Part shown: in pieces, positions 1-5,044 of the stretch
How positions within the stretch are numbered: the first letter of the stretch is position 1
Layout of the letters: each line of letters begins with the position of its first letter
Origin: Alphaproteobacteria bacterium
Lineage (GTDB): Bacteria; Pseudomonadota; Alphaproteobacteria; Micavibrionales; SZUA-601
Length of the DNA stretch: 5,044 nucleotides
Direction of reading: 5' to 3'
Assembly: GCA_028290805.1 (NCBI GenBank)
Contig: JAQGJA010000140.1
Span: forward strand, 1-5,044
Program-made: the position numbers and the translations under genes
Notes under the pieces: generated by a model
Database searches by the model: none
The model's input: only the letters and a program-made list of their open reading frames with translations
Told to the model about the DNA's origin: nothing

Positions 1-2
1 AT

Positions 3-680
3 ACCGGCAAGGCGCCGCGGGATAAGAACACGGTTTTGCGCGAAACAAGAGCCCCTTATGTGGCCTATTCCGGCCTGTCTAAAATTATTTCCACCCGTCC
101 CATCCTGATGCCCAATGTGCTGGAGGATAAAATCCGGGCCCGGGACTTTGCCCGCAATGCCGCCAAAATCGACCTCTTTGATCCTTCGTACGATCCTTCT
201 GGCCTTTCAACCCGGTTGCAGACCTCCTTGTACAAAAACATGCCTGCCGCCCAGGAAGGGGTGATCTATCCAGTCGGGTTTATTCTGCAGCATTGCCAGG
301 GACGCTATGACCAAGAAGAGGACATCATTTATACACAAGCGGCCCTGAAGGAAAATCCGTCTTTGGAAAAGGATACAGTGCCCAGTTTCCTATGCACCGT
401 TACCTGCATGCAGCCCGGCTCTTCCTTTCAGATAGCGTTAAAGCATGCGGAAACCACCCCGGAAATGCTCGGCATGTTCCATGAATCGCTGGACGACATG
501 ACGCAGCTGGAAAAACAATTTATCGATCCTGCCTATGAAGAAGATGACAAACTATGCTGGGCCCAGCGCATCATGGAGAAAAATTTCGGGCCCGATCCGA
601 TGCATCATTCCCAGGCCAGGCTGAACCTGACAAATTTGCGCTGCCTGCCTGCCTCCACCCGGACGCATGCAACGGGCTAG
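3..680 (+). CDS. Hypothetical protein, 5'-truncated by the window edge
   Basis: The reading frame is open from the first complete codon at position 3 to a TAG at 678-680, giving about 225 visible residues. No stop lies upstream, so the gene very probably starts outside the window. The first in-frame start-like codon is a TTG at 36, which has no convincing ribosome binding site and is unlikely to be the true start. I do not recognise the family. The visible part is soluble-looking, with no membrane segment. It has a short acidic run around the codons for DQEEDII, several Cys and Met residues, and a basic, low-complexity tail ending near ASTRTHATG. The next gene follows in the same direction after 63 bases with no clear terminator between them, so co-transcription is possible. 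Its being coding rests on frame length and the lack of a better overlapping frame. Confidence 0.7.
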   Translation, partial: TGKAPRDKNTVLRETRAPYVAYSGLSKIISTRPILMPNVLEDKIRARDFARNAAKIDLFDPSYDPSGLSTRLQTSLYKNMPAAQEGVIYPVGFILQHCQGRYDQEEDIIYTQAALKENPSLEKDTVPSFLCTVTCMQPGSSFQIALKHAETTPEMLGMFHESLDDMTQLEKQFIDPAYEEDDKLCWAQRIMEKNFGPDPMHHSQARLNLTNLRCLPASTRTHATG

Positions 681-743
681 ATACTTCTATGAATATGTCA
701 CAAGATCACTTAGGATGCCCGTTCCCGTCCCTTAGGCTTTTTC

Positions 744-1391
744 ATGAATCCCTTTCTTAAATACGGCCGCATCACGATGGCCCTTCTCGGTTTTACCTGT
801 GCCCTGCAAAGCCAGGCCCAGCAAAAAGGGGACGCGCCGCCCGCCGCCATTCGGCCTTCCGCCGCACGGCTCGTCAGCCCTTCTTTGAGCTCCATGGCGG
901 ACAAGGACACAGCCTATCTTCTGGCGATCAGTTCGCTGAAAGAGATCCCGGTTACCGTGATCGGCCAGCGCGAGGGCAGCCGACAGGCGGAGATTTACCG
1001 CGAAGAAGAATCCCTTGGCCTATCTGTGCAATCGGTAGAAAAATACCGCCTTACCCGTTCGCCGGTCCGGGAAATTCCCAACCTGAAATTCCGCAGCCTG
1101 ACCATCATCCAGGGGGCCGATACCGCTATTCTGGAACAGGGAACGGATTTTGACGTCAAAAAATTCGGCCTGCGCTTTATCCACCGCAATGCGAAACAGG
1201 CCGATACCGCCGTTTTCCGTAGCGATGATTTCGCGGAATATCTGGACCATGCCGCGCCGTTTTCCGCCTTACAGAAAATCCGGCAATATGCAGCCATGGC
1301 AGAGACGATCACGCATGAGGCGCATAAAGGCGACATCACCCATAAATCCAGGGACTTTATCCATATTTCCGCACGCCCGACGCCGCAATAA
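744..1391 (+). CDS. Exported protein of unknown function
   Basis: This gene encodes 215 residues. The N-terminus reads as a Sec signal peptide: basic residues K6 and R9, a hydrophobic stretch from about residue 10 to 21, and a likely signal peptidase I site after S23-Q24-A25. Cys19 is not in a lipobox, because G-F-T precedes it, so a lipoprotein is unlikely. The mature part would be about 190 residues and is probably periplasmic or secreted. It starts with a Pro/Ala/Ser-rich linker (about 30-50), followed by a mixed alpha/beta-looking region that contains a repeated 'ADTA' motif (near QGADTAIL and KQADTAVF). I recognise no catalytic motif or named domain. The ATG at 744 is preferred because it includes the positively charged n-region; its ribosome binding site is weak. 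A later Met12 would cut into the signal peptide. The gene converges on chpT with a 10-base gap and no visible terminator. Confidence 0.75.
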   Translation: MNPFLKYGRITMALLGFTCALQSQAQQKGDAPPAAIRPSAARLVSPSLSSMADKDTAYLLAISSLKEIPVTVIGQREGSRQAEIYREEESLGLSVQSVEKYRLTRSPVREIPNLKFRSLTIIQGADTAILEQGTDFDVKKFGLRFIHRNAKQADTAVFRSDDFAEYLDHAAPFSALQKIRQYAAMAETITHEAHKGDITHKSRDFIHISARPTPQ

Positions 1392-1401
1392 CCAAAGCGA
1401 C

Positions 1402-2046
1402 TTACAGCGAAATGCCGAATACGACCTTGCCGTCACCCGTCTTGTTCAGCGACAACTTCAGCCCGTAATGGCGGATCAATGCGCCGGCGATATAGGCATG
1501 GACCAGGCGCGCATCCAGGTTTTCCGGCTCGATCGTGCCCTGTAAACTCGCCTCCATCCCCTCGCGGAAATTCGAGCCTTCGCCACTGACATGGATTTCA
1601 ATCGGATAAGCGCCCAATACCGGCTGGCGCACTTTGACCAGCCCGGCTTTGGTGATCATCTCGCTGCCCAGCACGACCAGGTTGAGGATGCCCTTCATCA
1701 CGCCCTTGGCGAATTGTTCGCCCGGCTTGGCCATCGGTTCGGTCTCGGGCCATTCCAGCACGGTGCGCGACCCTTCAAGATATTCAAACGCCGTGCGGCG
1801 CAGATCGCGCGCATCGACTAAATCCTTGCCCCCCGCCGAGCCATAGGCGTAGCGGAACAAACGCAGCCGGCGATTCGCCTGCTCGGCCGATTTGGCGATC
1901 AGCCCGATCGCCTCGGCCCCGGCATCGACGCCCATTTCCTGCAGCAATTCCAGCCCGTTATTGATCGCCCCGACCGGAGAGATCACATCATGGCAAATGC
2001 GGCTCGCCATCAGTTCAAGAACATAGGGATGCAGAGAATCGGACAT
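1402..2046 (-). CDS. chpT: Histidine phosphotransferase ChpT
   Basis: The 214-residue product matches the ChpT (HPTransfase) family of Alphaproteobacteria. In this family a dimeric, histidine-kinase-like protein passes phosphate from the hybrid kinase CckA to the response regulators CtrA and CpdR, so controlling the cell cycle, motility or division. The key N-terminal motif is clear: SRICHDVISPVGAINNGLEL, with the phosphoacceptor His19 followed by Asp20, Pro24 and N29-N30-G31. Residues 1 to about 75 form the DHp-like helical hairpin. Residues about 80-214 correspond to the degenerate ATPase-like domain, in which I see no N-box or G-box ATP motifs, as expected for a phosphotransferase rather than a kinase. 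I chose the start at 2046 because a TAGGA ribosome binding site (minus strand, 2057-2053) sits 6 bases upstream. The upstream in-frame ATG at 2064 has none and would add six residues. The gene is transcribed away from tRNA-Leu. Confidence 0.88.
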   Translation of the reverse strand: MSDSLHPYVLELMASRICHDVISPVGAINNGLELLQEMGVDAGAEAIGLIAKSAEQANRRLRLFRYAYGSAGGKDLVDARDLRRTAFEYLEGSRTVLEWPETEPMAKPGEQFAKGVMKGILNLVVLGSEMITKAGLVKVRQPVLGAYPIEIHVSGEGSNFREGMEASLQGTIEPENLDARLVHAYIAGALIRHYGLKLSLNKTGDGKVVFGISL

Positions 2047-2052
2047 TGTTTT

Positions 2053-2057
2053 TCCTA
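2053..2057 (-). promoter_or_regulatory. Ribosome binding site of chpT
   Basis: TAGGA on the minus strand lies 6 bases before the ATG at 2046-2044. It decides between two in-frame starts, since the ATG at 2064 is preceded only by a pyrimidine-rich CCTTTGT. Confidence 0.6.
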
Positions 2058-2150
2058 TAGGCATACAAAGGATGAATACCTAAAAGGCGTAGCAGGAAAA
2101 GTCTGAAGAAATGGTTGCTCTGGTGCAATTAGGCAGCCCACCGTTTCCAG

Positions 2151-2178
2151 TTGCGTTTCCGCCCGTCTCGGCTATTCT
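2151..2178 (+). promoter_or_regulatory. Candidate sigma70-type promoter of tRNA-Leu
   Basis: A TTGCGT box (2151-2156) and a TATTCT box (2173-2178) are separated by 16 bases. This places the likely transcription start about 8-10 bases before the tRNA at 2194. Both boxes deviate from consensus, but their position is what a stand-alone tRNA promoter requires. The call comes from pattern and position only. Confidence 0.45.
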
Positions 2179-2193
2179 CGTCAAACGTATTAA

Positions 2194-2279
2194 GGCCCCG
2201 TGGCGGAATTGGTAGACGCTCACGACTTAAAATCGTGTGCCCTTCGGGCGTACCGGTTCAACCCCGGTCGGGGCTACCA
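2194..2279 (+). tRNA. tRNA-Leu (anticodon UAA)
   Basis: The 86-base sequence folds as a class II tRNA. The acceptor strands are GGCCCCG and CGGGGCT, followed by discriminator A2276 and an encoded CCA (2277-2279). The D-arm has the leucine-typical GCGGAATTGGTAGACGC. The anticodon stem CACGA/TCGTG encloses the loop CTTAAAA with TAA at 2228-2230. The long variable arm is a GCCC/GGGC hairpin, and the T-arm is ACCGG-TTCAACC-CCGGT. It decodes UUA (and UUG by wobble). The terminal acceptor pair is G1 with U72 instead of the usual G-C. The stop codon of the opposite-strand kinase-like gene begins at the next base, so there is no spacer or terminator downstream of the CCA. Confidence 0.97.
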
Positions 2280-3065
2280 TTATTTGCGTAAATAATCGCG
2301 CAGCTCGCGGGTGCGGGCCAGCATGGTTTCCCTGACGTCGCTGCCTTTGAGGTCTTTTAGGTTTTCCCGGAATTTCGGCGCAACTGCTTTTAATTCAGTC
2401 AGCAAAACATCGACTTCTTCCACGGGAAAATGTTCCTGTAAATGTTGTTCGGCCTCATCGCATTGCTGGATAAGGCGGTCTTTGTCAGGGCAATACATGT
2501 TCAGCTTGATAAAGCCGTTAAACGGCGTCGTCTCATAAACTATTTCCATTGACTGTGCATTGCCAAAAAATTGACCCTCTTCAAATAACGCGGGATAGGT
2601 ATCAAGCGTTACAAGTTCGCCGCTTGATTCTTCTACAATAATATTTTTCTGGTGCTGGTCGGAAAATCCCGTCAGCATATAAGGCACGATAAGATCGCTG
2701 AAATCCTTCAGCAGGCGCTTTTTATCATCCTGGGTAGCTTTGGCCATGGCCTGATCGAATCTTGACCCAACAACTTCAGGCATAACCAGAATATTATCAG
2801 CGCCTGGCCATGCAGCCTGATAGTCAAGGCGAAGGCGTGCAAAATCTTCCTGCTGTAAGGGAAGTATGGTTGATTTTACCGTCCTTTTCCCGGTTGCCTG
2901 CAGCAAGGCTGCATTCAGTTTTTCTTCGATCAATAACTGCCTGGTATCAAATTTAATGATCGTATCGTCCTGTTTCCAGACATTACGCTTGGATGGATCC
3001 AGGCAATCCCATTCAGAAAAACCGGCGACGACTTTTTCTGCGGTTATCGTATAAATTTTTTCCAT
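2280..3065 (-). CDS. Candidate kinase-fold (HipA/PI3K-like) protein
   Basis: The 261-residue product is not a family I can name, but it carries the landmarks of an atypical protein-kinase-like fold in the right order. Lys38 lies in a short strand (DDTIIKFD), as in the ATP-anchoring beta-3 lysine. Glu47/Glu48 follow in a predicted helix. A hinge-like strand ILVMPEVVG spans about 92-100. A catalytic-loop-like GFSDQHQKNIIV holds Asp136, His138 and Asn141, and Asp155 in VTLDT may be the metal-binding Asp. The D-x-H-x-x-N pattern resembles HipA, PI3/4-kinase and actin-fragmin-kinase-like enzymes. The C-terminal 80 residues are charged and helical (EAEQHLQEHF, RTRELRDYLRK). There is no signal peptide or membrane segment, so it is probably cytoplasmic, or an effector. 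The ATG at 3065 has a weak TAGG about 7 bases upstream. The gene is lower in GC than its neighbours and ends flush against the tRNA-Leu CCA. No HipB-like partner gene is adjacent. Kinase activity and substrate are inferred, not shown. Confidence 0.75.
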   Translation of the reverse strand: MEKIYTITAEKVVAGFSEWDCLDPSKRNVWKQDDTIIKFDTRQLLIEEKLNAALLQATGKRTVKSTILPLQQEDFARLRLDYQAAWPGADNILVMPEVVGSRFDQAMAKATQDDKKRLLKDFSDLIVPYMLTGFSDQHQKNIIVEESSGELVTLDTYPALFEEGQFFGNAQSMEIVYETTPFNGFIKLNMYCPDKDRLIQQCDEAEQHLQEHFPVEEVDVLLTELKAVAPKFRENLKDLKGSDVRETMLARTRELRDYLRK

Positions 3066-3120
3066 GGAATAACCTAGCCGGAATCTTCCAATATGTCAAC
3101 GTTCGATTCTTCTTTTAACA

Positions 3121-3150
3121 TACGGATTCAACTCCAGTCAGCGCTATCCT
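3121..3150 (+). repeat. Degenerate direct repeat of the tRNA-Leu 3' end (possible att remnant)
   Basis: Aligned without gaps to 2251-2280, this 30-base stretch matches at 22 positions. The T-loop TTCAAC core and the acceptor-end GCTA are conserved. Similarity stops at both ends: the 10 bases before it match the tRNA variable arm at only 3 of 10 positions, and the bases after the CCA position diverge. It therefore covers just the T-arm and 3' acceptor strand, the part used as an attachment site by tRNA-targeting integrases. A decayed tandem tRNA fragment is the main alternative. Confidence 0.45.
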
Positions 3151-3229
3151 AACCCAAGCCCTTAGAACCCTCTGTTTCTTCAAAATCCTGATACGGCGCC
3201 CTTATTTGTTTCCTGCTTCCTTATATGGA

Positions 3230-3274
3230 TATTTGATGGACGATCCGCGCATTCTTACGTTTTACGATCAAATA
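3230..3274. repeat. Inverted repeat upstream of the hydrolase gene
   Basis: TATTTGAT (3230-3237) and ATCAAATA (3267-3274) are perfect 8-base inverted arms separated by 29 bases, just before the ribosome binding site of the hydrolase gene. A weak promoter reading, TTGATG (3233-3238) and TACGTT (3256-3261) with a 17-base spacer, lies within the same stretch. The pair could be an operator or a loose mRNA stem, but AT-rich 8-mers pair by chance fairly often. Confidence 0.25.
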
Positions 3275-3287
3275 AAATGGGGAATTC

Positions 3288-4178
3288 ATGTCAAAGATAA
3301 CGGTTAATACGCAGATGCTGGGACTAAAAGACGTCAACCTGCATGTGGAGGATAGCGGCGGAAATGGCAGACCGGTGATTTTAATCCACGGCTGGCCTTT
3401 ATCGGGCGCCTCGTGGAAGGAACAGGTTTCGGTCCTGCGTGATGCGGGATACCGGGTCATCACCTATGACCGCCGCGGCTTTGGCCAGAGCGACAAGCCG
3501 GTCGCGGGTTACGGTTTTAAAACACTGGCCGAAGACCTTTCCGGCATTATCACTGCTCTTGACCTGCGCGATGTCACCCTGGTCGGATTTTCCATGGGCG
3601 GTGGCGAGGTGGCGCAATATATCGCCGATTTCGGTGAAGACCGCGTGCACAGCGTCGTGTTCGCCGCGGCGGTAACGCCGATGATGATCAACCTTCCCAA
3701 TAACCCGGAAGGCCCTCTGGAAAAATCGAAAGCGGCGATGATGACCTTTGACCTTACCAAGGATTCCGAAGGGTTTTACGACGATTTCACGAAGCAATTC
3801 TTTTCGCCTAATGCGAATGGCAGCATTCTTGTCAGCGAAGCCCAGCGCCAGGAGGCTTTGGCCCTTTGCAACCAGGCAAGCAAGCTCGCCGCACTTGAGG
3901 CGATGCAGGTATTCGCCCTGGCCGACTTCCGCGCTGATCTTGGTAAAATAACCGTGCCGACGCTTGTCATCCACGGGGATGCCGATGGGATCGTGCCTTT
4001 TGAAGGTTCCGGCAAGCGGACACATGCGGCAATCGTGCATAGCCAGCTTCATGTCATCCCTGGCGGGCCGCATGGCATCAATGCCAGCCATGCCGAAGAA
4101 TTTAATTCCGTGTTGCTGGGATTTTTAGAAAATTCATCCGCCGCGGAATCATTGCGCCAGCGCAAACTCGGAAGCTAA
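3288..4178 (+). CDS. Alpha/beta hydrolase, non-heme haloperoxidase/arylesterase type
   Basis: The 296-residue product belongs to the alpha/beta hydrolase family that includes cofactor-free chloroperoxidases (perhydrolases) and arylesterases. These enzymes cleave esters or form peracids from carboxylic acids and peroxide. The landmarks are present in order: oxyanion-hole HGWP at 34-37; YDRRGFGQSDKP at 60-71; nucleophile elbow GFSMGGGEV with Ser102; acid in HGDADGIVPF (most likely Asp233); and catalytic His262 in GGPHGINASH. There is no signal peptide, so it should be cytoplasmic. Members are typically about 270-280 residues; this one has a short extra tail after the usual final helix (ENSSAAESLRQRKLGS). 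The ATG at 3288 has a good GGGGAA ribosome binding site at 3279-3284. The gene stands alone between an intergenic region and a strong terminator. The natural substrate cannot be told from sequence; peroxidase activity in this family is often incidental to esterase activity. Confidence 0.92.
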   Translation: MSKITVNTQMLGLKDVNLHVEDSGGNGRPVILIHGWPLSGASWKEQVSVLRDAGYRVITYDRRGFGQSDKPVAGYGFKTLAEDLSGIITALDLRDVTLVGFSMGGGEVAQYIADFGEDRVHSVVFAAAVTPMMINLPNNPEGPLEKSKAAMMTFDLTKDSEGFYDDFTKQFFSPNANGSILVSEAQRQEALALCNQASKLAALEAMQVFALADFRADLGKITVPTLVIHGDADGIVPFEGSGKRTHAAIVHSQLHVIPGGPHGINASHAEEFNSVLLGFLENSSAAESLRQRKLGS

Positions 4179-4198
4179 GCGCTGCATTTAAGCGCAAC

Positions 4199-4230
4199 AA
4201 AAAAGCCGCTTTGGAAAAGGCGGCTTTTTT
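4199..4230. terminator. Rho-independent terminator, symmetrical
   Basis: Six A residues (4199-4204), an 8-base-pair stem (GCCGCTTT with AAGGCGGC, one T-G pair) closing a GGAA loop at 4213-4216, then six T residues (4225-4230). The stem starts 27 bases after the hydrolase stop codon. Because A and T tracts flank both sides, it could work in either direction, but only the hydrolase transcript reads into it within this window. It also insulates the downstream regulator gene. Confidence 0.9.
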
Positions 4231-4247
4231 GCGGGCCCTTGTTTTGC

Positions 4248-4275
4248 TTGCAAAAATTATAAAAACTGCTACATT
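4248..4275 (+). promoter_or_regulatory. Candidate promoter of the Crp/Fnr-type regulator gene
   Basis: TTGCAA (4248-4253) and TACATT (4270-4275) are 16 bases apart, and the second box is preceded by TG at 4267-4268, making an extended -10. It lies after the terminator and about 85 bases before the ATG at 4360, implying a leader of about 75-80 bases. This is a pattern-based call. Confidence 0.4.
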
Positions 4276-4359
4276 CCTATCATCGCGCATCTTTATTGAG
4301 CTTTGCGTGACTGAGAGGTGTTATGCGCTCCCGCTCCGGACAACGGACCAAGGGAACAT

Positions 4360-5044
4360 ATGTCTCTTTCGCACCCCCCTTTTAAAAACCGTATTTTGGC
4401 CGCTTTGCCAAATGAAGATTTACAATTACTGCTGCCGCATCTGCAGCAGGTCGAACTCAAGAAAAAACAGGTCCTGTGCGATATCGGCCAGACCTTTGAT
4501 TTCGTCTATTTCATCGAACAAGGCGTCACCTCTTTTCTGACTACCATGAAAGACGGGGCCAGCATCGAGGTCGGCATGATCGGGTATGAAGGCGCGACCC
4601 CGCTTTCCCCGCTATTCGGCGAACAGAGTTCGCAACACCATATCGTCACGCAACTGCCCGGGCGCGCCGCAAAAATAGAGGTGCGGCATTGCATGGCCGC
4701 CTTTGAGAAAAGCCCGGCTTTGCGTCAGGGCGTCCTGTATTTTACCAATTCCTTCCTGAACCAGGGCGCGCAGACCGCCGCCTGTATCCGCCTGCATTCC
4801 GTCGAACAGCGGCTGGCGCGCTGGCTGCTCATGTCCGGCGACCGGTTCCAATCTGCGACTTTGCCGCTGACCCAGGAATTTTTATCCATCATGCTGGGCG
4901 TGCGGCGGGCCGGCGTCAGCGAAGCGGCCAGCGAAATCCAGCGTTCCGGCCTGATCACCTATACCCACGGCCAGATTACGATCTGCGACCGCGAGGGCCT
5001 GGAAAAGATGGCCTGCGAATGTTACGGCAACGACCGTAAGCGCT
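4360..5044 (+). CDS. Crp/Fnr-family transcriptional regulator, 3' end at or beyond the window edge
   Basis: The frame is open for 228 codons from the ATG at 4360 to the right edge with no stop. The ATG follows an AAGGGA ribosome binding site at 4350-4355. Residues about 10-115 form a Crp-like beta-barrel sensor domain (DFVYFIEQGVTSFL, then DGASIEVGMIGYEGATPL). A dimerisation helix follows (about 118-160, ending in the characteristic RLHSVEQRLARWLLM), then a winged helix-turn-helix at about 168-215 (LTQEFLSIMLGVRRAGVSEA), whose recognition helix begins around Val181. The Arg-Ser pair that binds cyclic nucleotide phosphate in true Crp is absent, and there is no N-terminal Cys cluster for an Fnr-type Fe-S centre. 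The signal is therefore unknown. The C-terminal ACECYGNDRKR is where members of this subgroup usually end, so few residues are missing. It is transcribed alone in this window, so its targets cannot be inferred. Confidence 0.9.
   Translation, partial: MSLSHPPFKNRILAALPNEDLQLLLPHLQQVELKKKQVLCDIGQTFDFVYFIEQGVTSFLTTMKDGASIEVGMIGYEGATPLSPLFGEQSSQHHIVTQLPGRAAKIEVRHCMAAFEKSPALRQGVLYFTNSFLNQGAQTAACIRLHSVEQRLARWLLMSGDRFQSATLPLTQEFLSIMLGVRRAGVSEAASEIQRSGLITYTHGQITICDREGLEKMACECYGNDRKR

Larger units (their letters stand above)
2280..3150. mobile_element. Candidate integrated segment at the tRNA-Leu 3' end (remnant, no integrase)
   Basis: This segment starts at the base after the tRNA-Leu CCA and ends at a degenerate direct copy of the tRNA T-arm-to-CCA stretch (3121-3150). 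It contains a single gene, the kinase-like one, and has lower GC than chpT on the left or the hydrolase on the right. Many islands and prophages integrate by tyrosine recombinases at tRNA 3' ends, keeping the tRNA intact and leaving a second copy of its 3' end at the far border. No integrase, transposase or excisionase is visible, so an old, decayed or minimal insertion is the most that can be claimed. Confidence 0.35.

Noticed and set aside
36..680. TTG at position 36 as the real start of the first gene
   Set aside because: The frame stays open to the window edge, and no ribosome binding site precedes the TTG, so the gene more likely starts outside.
995..1339. A minus-strand frame of 114 codons opposite the exported protein gene
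   Set aside because: Its translation is rich in Arg, Ser and Cys with no domain. The plus-strand frame has a signal peptide and is longer.
2280..3065. Calling the kinase-like gene a HipA toxin
   Set aside because: No HipB-type helix-turn-helix gene is adjacent, and the protein is much shorter than HipA. Only the generic catalytic pattern is shared.
3101..3120. GTTCGATTC before the degenerate repeat, as part of a second pseudo-tRNA
   Set aside because: It resembles a T-loop, but no matching stem, anticodon arm or acceptor strand can be drawn around it.
3399..4091. A long open frame of 230 codons on the minus strand inside the hydrolase gene
   Set aside because: It lies opposite a clearly conserved alpha/beta hydrolase with all catalytic motifs, its own translation has no recognisable features, and GC-rich codon bias commonly leaves the antisense frame open.
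4309..4340. CTGAGA followed by GGTG in the leader of the Crp-like gene, which recalls the TPP riboswitch THI box
   Set aside because: The other conserved parts of that riboswitch (the CTGATCTGG-type stretch and the second arm) are absent, and the downstream gene has no link to thiamine.

Overview
The window looks like an alphaproteobacterial chromosome segment. The strongest taxonomic marker is a ChpT-type histidine phosphotransferase on the minus strand; this family is confined to Alphaproteobacteria, where it feeds the CckA to CtrA/CpdR cell-cycle relay. GC content is moderately high in most genes: two sampled 60-base lines in chpT have 36 and 37 G+C. It is clearly lower in the segment at 2280-3150, where two sampled 60-base lines in the kinase-like gene have 25 and 27 G+C.

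Layout from left to right: (1) the 3' part of an unrecognised plus-strand gene that enters from the left edge (3-680). (2) A plus-strand gene for a small exported protein of unknown function (744-1391). (3) chpT on the minus strand (1402-2046), convergent with gene 2 and separated from it by 10 bases. (4) A plus-strand tRNA-Leu(UAA) with encoded CCA (2194-2279) and a plausible sigma70-type promoter just upstream. (5) A minus-strand gene for a candidate kinase-fold protein (2280-3065), whose stop codon directly abuts the tRNA CCA. (6) A 222-base intergenic region holding a degenerate direct copy of the tRNA-Leu 3' end (3121-3150). (7) A plus-strand alpha/beta hydrolase of the cofactor-free haloperoxidase/arylesterase type (3288-4178), followed by a strong hairpin terminator. 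(8) A Crp/Fnr-family regulator gene (4360 to the right edge).

The genes do not form one pathway. chpT and the tRNA are core genes, and the hydrolase and Crp-like regulator each look like separate transcription units. The most notable feature is the tRNA-Leu locus. The low-GC kinase-like gene lies exactly between the intact tRNA 3' end and a 22/30-identical direct repeat of the T-arm-to-CCA segment. That is the geometry left by site-specific integration into a tRNA gene. No integrase is present, so if this is an element it is a one-gene remnant or a minimal cargo insertion.
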